Part shown: in pieces, positions 6,699-13,416 of the stretch | Layout: every line of letters begins with the position of its first letter | Numbering within the stretch: the first letter of the stretch is position 1 | Assembly (NCBI GenBank): GCA_937915075.1 | Contig: CALDMA010000007.1 | Span: forward strand, 1-13,944 | Length of the DNA stretch: 13,944 bases | From: an uncultured Oscillospiraceae bacterium | GTDB lineage: Bacteria > Bacillota > Clostridia > Oscillospirales > Oscillospiraceae | Reading direction: 5' to 3' | Position numbers and translations under genes: made by a program | The notes under the pieces: generated by a model | The model's input: the letters and a program-made list of their open reading frames with translations, nothing else | Told to the model about the DNA's origin: nothing | Databases searched by the model: none

Positions 6699-7436
6699 AT
6701 GACCTATTTCTGGGAAACCGTCGACACCATCGCGCTGGGCCTCGGCTGGCGGCATTTCGGCCCTTTTCACCTTGCCGTGCTCGCCGTTTTTGTTCTGCTC
6801 GGCGCTGTGCTCTGCCGCGGCTATCGCGGCATGGACGCGGACAAGCGCCGCCGCTGGCGGCGCACCGTCGCGCTGCTGCTCATCGCGGACGAGCTCTTCA
6901 AGGACTTCGGGCTGCTCTACGGCGGCAATTTTGACCTCGACTACCTGCCGCTGCACCTGTGCTCCATCAATATTTTTCTCATCGCCCTGCACGCCTGGCG
7001 GCGGCCGAAGCTGCTCGACACCTTTTTGTATTTTGTCTGCCTGCCCGCCGCCTGCGCGGCGCTGCTCTTCCCGACATGGACCCCGCTGCCGCCGCTCAAC
7101 TTCATGGTGATCCACAGCTTCACCGTGCATTTCCTGCTCGCGCTCTACCCCCTTGCGCTGACCCTCCGCGGCGACATGGACCCGCAGCCGCGTGCGTTTC
7201 CGCGCTGCTTTGCCCTGCTCGTGGCGATGGCCGTGCCGATCTGGTTTTTCAACCGTGCGTTCGGTACGAACTTCATGTTCCTCATGCGCGCCGACGAGGG
7301 CAACCCGCTCAAGTTCTTTGAGCGATTTGGCAGCCATCTGCTCGGCTACCCCGTGCTCCTCGCCGCGGTCTTTGCCGTAATGTACCTGCTTCTCCGCGCG
7401 CTGCGCCGGCGTACCGCCGTGCCCGCCGGCAAATAA
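6699..7436 (+). CDS. YwaF/TIGR02206-type integral membrane protein
   Basis: A 245-residue polytopic membrane protein with about six or seven hydrophobic helices and a basic C-terminal tail (RALRRRTAVPAGK). The pattern FGPFHLAVLAV near the N-terminus, LPLHLCSINIFLIAL around His86, and MVIHSFTVHF around His139 match the TIGR02206/YwaF family, whose function is unknown. The conserved histidines lie at membrane helices. The ATG follows AAAGGCGG at a rather long 11-nt spacing; no better in-frame start exists. It is monocistronic: its own promoter lies upstream, and a GC-rich hairpin follows the stop. It is divergent from yvcK, with which it shares a 174-nt intergenic region. Confidence 0.82.
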   Translation: MTYFWETVDTIALGLGWRHFGPFHLAVLAVFVLLGAVLCRGYRGMDADKRRRWRRTVALLLIADELFKDFGLLYGGNFDLDYLPLHLCSINIFLIALHAWRRPKLLDTFLYFVCLPAACAALLFPTWTPLPPLNFMVIHSFTVHFLLALYPLALTLRGDMDPQPRAFPRCFALLVAMAVPIWFFNRAFGTNFMFLMRADEGNPLKFFERFGSHLLGYPVLLAAVFAVMYLLLRALRRRTAVPAGK

Positions 7437-7451
7437 CGCCCTCCGTCGATC

Positions 7452-7477
7452 CGGCCCGTCCCGCAGGGGGCGGGCCG
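7452..7477 (+). terminator. GC-rich hairpin after the YwaF-like gene
   Basis: CGGCCCG (7452-7458) pairs with CGGGCCG (7471-7477), and CCC pairs with GGG inside. TTCCATTT follows, a weak U-tract. It lies 15 nt after the stop codon and probably terminates this gene. Confidence 0.6.
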
Positions 7478-7516
7478 TTCCATTTGTGAACTTTCTGTGT
7501 CATTTCATTTTCCCGC

Positions 7517-7545
7517 TTGACAAGAAAAAATGTTTCGGCTACAAT
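7517..7545 (+). promoter_or_regulatory. Consensus sigma-A promoter of the marR-ABC operon
   Basis: TTGACA (7517-7522) and TACAAT (7540-7545) are separated by exactly 17 bp. Transcription should begin near 7552, giving a leader of about 47 nt. Confidence 0.9.
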
Positions 7546-7554
7546 ACGCAGGTC

Positions 7555-7576
7555 AATAGGTCGTATGCGACGTATT
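7555..7576. promoter_or_regulatory. Probable MarR operator at the operon start
   Basis: An imperfect palindrome with 9-nt arms AATAGGTCG and CGACGTATT around a TATG centre; 8 of 9 arm positions are complementary. It covers about +3 to +24 of the predicted transcript, where a bound repressor would block the promoter. The size and placement are typical of MarR self-regulation, but binding by this MarR is inferred. Confidence 0.65.
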
Positions 7577-7598
7577 TTATTTTTCGAGGTGAGGAAGA

Positions 7599-8090
7599 AT
7601 GTGTAAGCACCCCATGCCGAAGGGGCTGCGCTTTGCGGTGCTGCAGCGCACCATGCGCCGGCAGATGGACGAATACGTCCGCGGGACCGGCCTGACCGGC
7701 ACACAGTTCGGCGTGCTCGGCGCGCTTGAACGGCTCGAGCGCGAGGGAACCGGCGAGGTCACGCAGAAGGCGCTGGAGGACGCGGCGCACGTGACACACC
7801 CGACGATGACGGAGCTTCTGAAGAAGCTCGAGAGCAAGGGCTTTATCACCTGCCGCCCCTCCGAGGTAGACCGGCGGTGCAAGGCCGTCGCCTCGGCGGA
7901 AAAAGCCCGCGCGCTCCGTCAGGCGATCGGCGAATTCGATGAGCGCGTGTTCTCGGAGCTCTGCCAAGGGCTGAGCGAGGACGAGGTCGCGCAGCTTCTC
8001 CGCATCACCGACGTGATGCTGGAAAATGCCAAAAAAATGAACGGCGCACGGGATTTCGCCCCGTGCGGGAAAGGATGTGAAAGCGAATGA
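7599..8090 (+). CDS. MarR family transcriptional regulator
   Basis: A 163-residue winged-helix regulator, probably acting as a dimer on the palindrome upstream of its own gene. The helix-turn-helix core spans about 54-82 (QKALEDAAHVTHPTMTELL, then KKLESKGF), followed by the wing with the DRR signature (91-93). The flanking helices supply the dimer interface. Six cysteines are present (2, 85, 94, 122, 156 and 160), with a CGKGC pair in the C-terminal tail, unusual for the family and suggestive of redox or metal sensing. The ATG is supported by GAGGTGAGG close upstream. Its TGA overlaps the ATG of the first ABC gene (ATGA), so regulator and exporter are translationally linked. By context it should repress the exporter operon until a ligand or stress releases it. 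Confidence 0.92.
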   Translation: MCKHPMPKGLRFAVLQRTMRRQMDEYVRGTGLTGTQFGVLGALERLEREGTGEVTQKALEDAAHVTHPTMTELLKKLESKGFITCRPSEVDRRCKAVASAEKARALRQAIGEFDERVFSELCQGLSEDEVAQLLRITDVMLENAKKMNGARDFAPCGKGCESE

Positions 8091-9829
8091 TCCGACAGCT
8101 TACCAAATGTATCCGCGAGTACAAAAAGCCGACGGTCTGGACCCTCGTGCTCATTTTGGCCGAGGTCGCCATCGACGTTATCATTCCCTTTGAGACCGCC
8201 AACCTCATCAATGAGGTCAAGGCCGGCGCGGAGCTCGGCGGCATCGTGCGCGTGGGCCTTGTGCTCGTGCTGCTGGCGATGATCTCACTGGCGTGCGGCG
8301 GCGCGGCGGGCTTCACCGGCTCCAAGGCGGCGGCGGGCTTTGCCAAAAATGTGCGCCACGACCTCTTCACCCGCGTGCAGGGCTTTTCGTTCGAGAACAT
8401 CGACAAGTTCTCGTCCGCCTCGCTCGTCACGCGCATGACCACCGACATTCAGAACGTGCAGATGGCGTACATGATGTGCATCCGCATCGCGGTCCGCGCC
8501 CCACTGATGATGGTCTTCTCCATCATCATGGCGTTCATCATGGGCGGCTCTCTCGCGCTGACCTTTGTGGTCATTGTGCCGGTGCTGGTCGTCGGACTGT
8601 TCTTCATCGCGCGCGAGGCCATGCCCGCGTTCCGTGCGGTGTTCCGCAAGTACGATAAGCTCAACGAATCCGTGGAGGAAAACGTGCGCGCGATGCGCGT
8701 GGTGAAGGGCTTCGCGCGCGAGGGCTACGAGACGAAGAAGTTCACCGCCGCGAGCGACAACATCCGCAGCGACTTCACGCACGCCGAGCGCGTGGTCGCG
8801 CTCAACTCCCCGCTCATGCAGCTGTGCGTGTACTTCAATATGGTGTTTGTGCTCTTCGTCGGCTCGAAGCTCATCATCGCGAACGGCGGCACGACCATCG
8901 ACGTCGGCCAGCTCTCCGCCATGCTCACCTACGGCATTCAGGTGCTCATGTCGCTGATGATGGTCTCCATGATCTACGTCATGCTCACCATGTCCGCCGA
9001 GTCCGTCAAGCGTATCTGCGAGGTGCTCAGCGAACAGCCCGCCATCGACGATCCCGCCGCGCCGGTCACGACCGTTGTGGACGGCTCCGTGGACTTCGAC
9101 GGCGTCAGCTTCAAGTATTCCGCCGGCGCAGAGAAATACGCGCTGCGGGACATCGACCTCCACATCGCCTCGGGACAGACCGTCGGCATCCTCGGCGGCA
9201 CCGGCTCGAGCAAATCGACCCTCGTGCAGCTCATCCCCCGTCTCTACGACGTGACGGAGGGCAGCGTGAAGGTCGGCGGCGTGGACGTGCGTGAGTACGA
9301 CCTCGACGCGCTGCGCAGCGCCGTGAGCATGGTGCTGCAGAAGAACGAGCTGTTCTCCGGCAGCATCAAAGAAAATCTCCGCTGGGGCAATGAGAACGCC
9401 ACGGACGCGGAGCTCGAGGAGGCCTGCCGCCTCGCGCAGGCGGACGACTTCATCCGCTCCTTCCCCGACGGCTACGACACCCACATCGAGCAGGGCGGCA
9501 CGAACGTCTCCGGCGGCCAGAAGCAGCGCCTGTGCATCGCCCGCGCGCTGCTCAAGAAGCCGAAGATCCTGATCCTCGACGACTCGACCTCCGCGGTCGA
9601 TACGCGCACCGACGCGCTCATCCGCGAGGGCTTCAAGTCCTATATTCCCGAAACGACCAAGATCATCATTGCCCAGCGCGTCGCGTCCGTGCAGGACGCC
9701 GACCTCATCCTCGTGATGGACGGCGGCGCCATTGCCGCCTCCGGCACGCACGAGGAGCTGCTCAAGACCTCCGAGATTTACCGCGAGGTCTACGAATCCC
9801 AGACGAACGGAGGCGACGAGAATGCCTAA
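8087..9829 (+). CDS. ABC exporter subunit with degenerate ATP site (TMD-NBD half-transporter)
   Basis: A 580-residue type I ABC exporter half. Six membrane helices lie at roughly 16-36, 54-75, 136-152, 154-175, 243-264 and 276-298, and the nucleotide-binding domain covers about 335-570. Walker A reads GGTGSSKST (370-378), with Ser375 in place of the usual glycine. The ABC signature VSGGQ (474-478) is canonical. Walker B is ILILDDSTSAVD, with Asp499 where the catalytic Glu belongs, and the switch-loop His is Gln530 (IIAQRVASV). This set of changes marks the degenerate half of a heterodimeric exporter of the LmrCD/TM287-TM288 type. It should pair with the next gene product, giving its intact signature to the catalytic site. 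The start overlaps the marR stop (ATGA). The substrate cannot be told; multidrug or peptide efflux is likely. Confidence 0.94.
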   Translation: MIRQLTKCIREYKKPTVWTLVLILAEVAIDVIIPFETANLINEVKAGAELGGIVRVGLVLVLLAMISLACGGAAGFTGSKAAAGFAKNVRHDLFTRVQGFSFENIDKFSSASLVTRMTTDIQNVQMAYMMCIRIAVRAPLMMVFSIIMAFIMGGSLALTFVVIVPVLVVGLFFIAREAMPAFRAVFRKYDKLNESVEENVRAMRVVKGFAREGYETKKFTAASDNIRSDFTHAERVVALNSPLMQLCVYFNMVFVLFVGSKLIIANGGTTIDVGQLSAMLTYGIQVLMSLMMVSMIYVMLTMSAESVKRICEVLSEQPAIDDPAAPVTTVVDGSVDFDGVSFKYSAGAEKYALRDIDLHIASGQTVGILGGTGSSKSTLVQLIPRLYDVTEGSVKVGGVDVREYDLDALRSAVSMVLQKNELFSGSIKENLRWGNENATDAELEEACRLAQADDFIRSFPDGYDTHIEQGGTNVSGGQKQRLCIARALLKKPKILILDDSTSAVDTRTDALIREGFKSYIPETTKIIIAQRVASVQDADLILVMDGGAIAASGTHEELLKTSEIYREVYESQTNGGDENA

Positions 9830-11741
9830 AGTGAATCCGCACGCCGATCCCACGCGGCGCGATCTCGGCCCCGCCGCGCTGGGGCGCACGGTCAAAAAGC
9901 TCTTTTCCTACTACCCCGTGCTCGCCCCCGTCACCTTTGTCTGCATCCTGTTTTCCTCCATCGTGTCCTCCGTTCCCTCGCTCTTCACGCAGAACATTAT
10001 TCAGGTCATCGAAAAGTGGTACGTCAGCCGCGACTGGGCCTCGGCCAAGGCGGAGATCGTGCCCTACCTCACGCTTCTCGTCGTGCTCTACGCGCTCTCC
10101 ATCCTCTCCATGACGGTCTACACGCAGCTCATGGCGTATATGACGCAGGGCTTCCTGCACAAGCTCCGCTGCGAGATGTTCGGCGGGATGCAAAAGCTGC
10201 CCATCCGCTACTTTGACAGCCATCAGCACGGCGACATCATGAGCCACTACACGAACGACATCGACACCCTCCGCCAGCTCGTCTCGCAGGCGCTGCCCGC
10301 GCTCATTCAGTCCGGCGCGATCGTGCTCGTGGTGTTCTCCATCATGCTCTACTTCAGCCTTTGGCTGACGCTGGTGCTCGTACTCGGCATCATCGCCATG
10401 GTCGCGGTCACGAAGAGGATCGGCGGCGGCAGCGCGAAATACTTCGTCCGCCAGCAGAAGGCGGTCGCCTCCACCGAGGGCTTCATTCAGGAGATGATGG
10501 CGGGTCAGAAGGTCGTCAAGGTCTTCTGCCACGAGCAAAAGAGCATCGAGGACTTCGACCGGCTCAACGACGCCCTCTTTGAGGACAGCTTCCGCGCGCA
10601 GGCCTATGCCAGCGTTCTCGGCCCCATCATCGCCAACATCGGCAATATCCTCTATGTGACGCTCGCGCTCGTCGGCGGCGTGTTCCTGCTCATCGGATTG
10701 CCAAACGTGTCCTTCTCCGGCAAGGTGCTGGACATCTCCATCCTCGTGCCCTTCCTCAACATGGCGCGCCAGTTCACCGGAAACGTCAACCAGCTCTCCC
10801 AGCAGATCAACGCGGTCGTCATGGCAGGCGCGGGCGCGCAGCGCGTGTTCGCCCTCATCGACGAAAAGCCCGAGACGGACGACGGCTATGTGACGCTCGT
10901 GAACGCTGCGGTCGCGCCCGACGGCACCGTGACCGAGGCCGACCGCCGCACCGGTCATTGGGCGTGGAAGCACCCGCACGGCGACGGCACCCTCACCTAC
11001 ACCGAGCTGCGCGGCGACGTGCGCCTCGTGGATGTGGACTTCGCCTACACCGAGGGCAAGGACGTGCTGCACGACGTCTCCGTCTATGCCGAGCCGGGCC
11101 AGAAGGTCGCTTTCGTCGGCGCGACCGGCGCAGGCAAAACGACCATCACGAACCTCATCAACCGCTTTTACGACATTGCCGACGGCAAGATCCGCTACGA
11201 CGGCATCAACATCAACAAGATCAGGAAGGCGGATCTGCGCCGCTCCCTCGGCCTCGTTTTGCAGGAGACGAACCTCTTCACCGGCACGGTGATGGAGAAC
11301 ATCCGCTACGGCCGTCTGGACGCGACGGACGAGGAGTGCCGCGCGGCGGCAAGGGTCGCCGGCGCGGACGACTTCATCACGCGCCTGCCGCAGGGCTATG
11401 ACACGCTGCTGACCAACAACGGCGCGAACCTCTCGCAGGGCCAGCGCCAGCTCATCGCCATCGCCCGCGCGGCGGTCGCCGACCCGCCGGTGATGATCCT
11501 CGACGAGGCGACCAGCTCCATCGACACGCGCACCGAGGCCATCGTACAGCGCGGCATGGATCAGCTGATGGAGGGCCGCACGGTGTTCGTCATCGCGCAC
11601 CGCCTGTCCACCGTCAAGAACTCCGACGTCATCATGGTCCTTGACCACGGCCGCATCATCGAGCGCGGCAGCCACGAAAAGCTGATCGCCGAAAGGGGCA
11701 CCTACTATCAGCTCTACACCGGCGCGTTCGAGCTGGAATAA
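9822..11741 (+). CDS. ABC exporter subunit with catalytic ATP site (TMD-NBD half-transporter)
   Basis: A 639-residue partner half-exporter. The first membrane helix lies near 30-52, and the membrane domain runs to about 340. A charged and aromatic linker of about 40 residues (353-392, including TGHWAWKHPHGDG) precedes the nucleotide-binding domain. Walker A is GATGAGKTT (433-441), Walker B ends MILDEATSSID with catalytic Glu562, and the switch His is His593 (VIAHRLSTV). The signature is LSQGQ (537-541), with Gln in place of the first Gly. The heterodimer should therefore hydrolyse ATP mainly at the site formed by this Walker A/B and the signature of the upstream subunit. The ATG at 9822 lies inside the last codons of the previous gene (8-nt overlap) with GGAGG 8 nt upstream. 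An in-frame start at 9732 would add 30 arginine-rich residues and lacks a ribosome site. A strong terminator follows. Confidence 0.95.
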   Translation: MPKVNPHADPTRRDLGPAALGRTVKKLFSYYPVLAPVTFVCILFSSIVSSVPSLFTQNIIQVIEKWYVSRDWASAKAEIVPYLTLLVVLYALSILSMTVYTQLMAYMTQGFLHKLRCEMFGGMQKLPIRYFDSHQHGDIMSHYTNDIDTLRQLVSQALPALIQSGAIVLVVFSIMLYFSLWLTLVLVLGIIAMVAVTKRIGGGSAKYFVRQQKAVASTEGFIQEMMAGQKVVKVFCHEQKSIEDFDRLNDALFEDSFRAQAYASVLGPIIANIGNILYVTLALVGGVFLLIGLPNVSFSGKVLDISILVPFLNMARQFTGNVNQLSQQINAVVMAGAGAQRVFALIDEKPETDDGYVTLVNAAVAPDGTVTEADRRTGHWAWKHPHGDGTLTYTELRGDVRLVDVDFAYTEGKDVLHDVSVYAEPGQKVAFVGATGAGKTTITNLINRFYDIADGKIRYDGININKIRKADLRRSLGLVLQETNLFTGTVMENIRYGRLDATDEECRAAARVAGADDFITRLPQGYDTLLTNNGANLSQGQRQLIAIARAAVADPPVMILDEATSSIDTRTEAIVQRGMDQLMEGRTVFVIAHRLSTVKNSDVIMVLDHGRIIERGSHEKLIAERGTYYQLYTGAFELE

Positions 11742-11745
11742 GCAG

Positions 11746-11781
11746 AAAAATCGGGAGCGGCACAGGCCGCTCCCGATTTTT
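11746..11781 (+). terminator. Strong terminator of the marR-ABC operon
   Basis: AAAAATCGGGAGCGG (11746-11760) pairs perfectly with CCGCTCCCGATTTTT (11767-11781) around a 6-nt loop. The T5 run and A5 run make it effective in both directions. It begins 4 nt after the exporter stop codon. Confidence 0.93.
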
Positions 11782-11803
11782 CGTTTCTTTGTCCGAAAGG
11801 CTC

Positions 11804-11831
11804 TTGCTTTTTCGCACGGATACGCTATAAT
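11804..11831 (+). promoter_or_regulatory. Promoter of the MATE efflux gene
   Basis: A perfect TATAAT (11826-11831) with TTGCTT (11804-11809) 16 bp upstream. The predicted start near 11838 gives a leader of about 70 nt. That leader contains a possible 7-bp hairpin with one wobble pair (CGTCCCG with CGGGGCG, about 11843-11869). It also shows that translation cannot begin at the in-frame ATG at 11830. Confidence 0.78.
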
Positions 11832-11907
11832 GACTTCTGCGAACGTCCCGTCAGGCTCTCTGTCGGGGCGCTGCTTTCTCTCACGGAATAAGGAGCCTGC
11901 TGCGTTT

Positions 11908-13269
11908 ATGGAAAATAAAGTCACCGCCCGCAACCCCATCACGGAGGGCTGCATCTGGAAGGGGATGCTGCTCTTCGCGCTGCCGATCATGCTCGGCTCG
12001 CTGCTCCAGCAGCTTTACAACACCGCCGACGCCGTTATCGTCGGCCGCGCGCTCGGCAAGGCCGCGCTCGCCTCGGTCGGCGGCTCGTCGGGCCGCATCA
12101 CGAATCTGCTCGTCAACGCCTTTGTCGCGCTCTCGTCGGGCGCGAGTGTCATCGTCGCGCAGCACTTCGGCGCACGGGACATACAGCGCGTGCGTCGGAG
12201 CATCTGCACCGCCATGCTGCTCTCGGTGGTCTGCGGCATCCTTCTCACGGTCATCGGCATCACCTCGGCGCGGCAGCTGCTCGTTTGGATGCAGACCACT
12301 CCCGAAACGCTCGACGCCTCCGCCGCCTATCTGCGTATCTTCTTTCTCGGCATGGTGCCGACCATGCTCTACAACATGGGCAGCGGCATCCTGCGCGCGA
12401 TGGGCGACTCCAAGCGCCCGCTCTACTACCTTTTCGTCTGCGTGGTGGCCAACATTGCGCTCGACCTGCTCTTTGTGATCGTTTTCCAATGGGGCATCGA
12501 GGGAGCCGCCGCCGCGACCGCTCTTTCGCAGGTCGTGTGCGCGGCGCTGGTCGTGCGCGCCCTGCGCCGTCTGCCCGAGGAGCAGCGCCTGCTCTATGAC
12601 CGCGAGGAGCTTGACCGCGGCATCCTCCGCCGGATGCTCCGCGTCGGCATCCCCGCCGCTCTTCAAAGCGCGATGTACGGCATCGCCAACATCGTCCTGC
12701 AGGTCGGCATCAATATGCTCGGCACAGACTCCATGGCGGGTTGGACCGCCTTCAACAAGTTTGACGACTACTACTGGCCCATCTCCAACGCCATCGGCAT
12801 CGCCGTCATGACCTACGTCGGGCAGAATTTCGGCGCGGGCGACCGCGAGCGCGTACACGAGTCGATCCACAAGGGGCTGCTCATCCACCTGACGACCTCC
12901 GCGCTCTTCTCCGTCATCATCTTCTCGGGCCGCTACCCGATGATGCACCTCTTCGTCGGCGACGACCCGACGGTCATCGCCATCGGCGCACAGGTGACGG
13001 CGCTCATTGCTCCCTGCTATGTGCTCTTCACGCTCGTCGAGGTCCTCTCCGCCACCATGCGCGGCGTCGGCGACGCGGTGGTCCCCGCCGCCATCACGAT
13101 GGTCTTTACCTGCATCGTGCGCCTCATCTACCTTTGGGGCTACGCCTTCTCGCACAACTCCAACCTCACCATCGCCGTCATTTACCCCATCTCCTGGGTG
13201 CTCACCAGCATTGCCTTCCTCCTTTACTATAAGTCCCGCAGGTGGATGCCCAAGGGCTTCCATTTCTGA
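11908..13269 (+). CDS. MATE family multidrug efflux transporter
   Basis: A 453-residue polytopic membrane protein, expected to have 12 helices in two homologous bundles and to export cationic drugs or metabolites using a Na+ or H+ gradient. Family features include ITEGCIWKGMLLFALPIMLGS at the N-terminus, LLQQLYNTADAVIVGRALG in helix 1, GASVIVAQHFGARD, and the second-half equivalent TYVGQNFGAGDRERV. The GILRAMGDSKRPL and ATMRGVGDAVVPA stretches are the paired repeats of the two halves. The start at 11908 is preferred: AAGGAG lies 12 nt upstream (slightly long) and the promoter lies beyond the earlier ATG at 11830. It has its own promoter and is separated from the ABC exporter by a strong terminator, so it is regulated separately. 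The substrate is unknown. Confidence 0.93.
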   Translation: MENKVTARNPITEGCIWKGMLLFALPIMLGSLLQQLYNTADAVIVGRALGKAALASVGGSSGRITNLLVNAFVALSSGASVIVAQHFGARDIQRVRRSICTAMLLSVVCGILLTVIGITSARQLLVWMQTTPETLDASAAYLRIFFLGMVPTMLYNMGSGILRAMGDSKRPLYYLFVCVVANIALDLLFVIVFQWGIEGAAAATALSQVVCAALVVRALRRLPEEQRLLYDREELDRGILRRMLRVGIPAALQSAMYGIANIVLQVGINMLGTDSMAGWTAFNKFDDYYWPISNAIGIAVMTYVGQNFGAGDRERVHESIHKGLLIHLTTSALFSVIIFSGRYPMMHLFVGDDPTVIAIGAQVTALIAPCYVLFTLVEVLSATMRGVGDAVVPAAITMVFTCIVRLIYLWGYAFSHNSNLTIAVIYPISWVLTSIAFLLYYKSRRWMPKGFHF

Positions 13270-13276
13270 AAAAACC

Positions 13277-13306
13277 GCGCGCAGAGCCGTTTTCGGCCCT
13301 GCGCGC
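13277..13306 (-). terminator. Hairpin after the MATE gene, U-tract on the minus strand
   Basis: Arms GCGCGCAGAGCCG (13277-13289) and CGGCCCTGCGCGC (13294-13306) pair at 12 of 13 positions around a TTTT loop. On the minus strand GGTTTTTTC follows directly, the form of an intrinsic terminator. On the plus strand AACCG follows, with no U-tract. Confidence 0.7.
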
Positions 13307-13340
13307 AACCGTCGATTGACAAATTTCCTGCCCGCCTTTC

Positions 13341-13369
13341 TTGTCCGCAACCGCGAAAAGCGATATGCT
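13341..13369 (+). promoter_or_regulatory. Candidate promoter of the XRE regulator gene
   Basis: TTGTCC (13341-13346) and TATGCT (13364-13369) are 17 bp apart, matching consensus at 4 of 6 positions each. A perfect TTGACA at 13316-13321 has no -10 at proper spacing. Confidence 0.55.
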
Positions 13370-13416
13370 CTGCCCATCAAACAGGCGCCGTGTGCGCCGG
13401 AATCGGAGGACCCCTT

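Noticed and set aside
9732..9821. N-terminal extension of the second ABC subunit
   Set aside because: It overlaps coding sequence of the first subunit, is arginine/proline-rich and lacks a ribosome site; GGAGG supports 9822.
11830..11907. N-terminal extension of the MATE protein from an ATG at 11830
   Set aside because: That ATG lies within the -10 box of the promoter, so it would not be in the transcript.
9762..11990. A 742-codon open frame on the minus strand opposite the second ABC gene
   Set aside because: The plus strand encodes a full ABC exporter with all motifs; the antisense frame is low-complexity, rich in Val/Asp/His/Arg, with no recognisable domain, and arises from high GC in third codon positions.
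13316..13344. Promoter built on the perfect TTGACA at 13316-13321
   Set aside because: No -10-like hexamer lies 16-18 bp downstream; the TTGTCC/TATGCT pair is better.
11881..13380. A 499-codon minus-strand open frame opposite the MATE gene
   Set aside because: Same third-position GC artefact; no domain, no ribosome site and no promoter.
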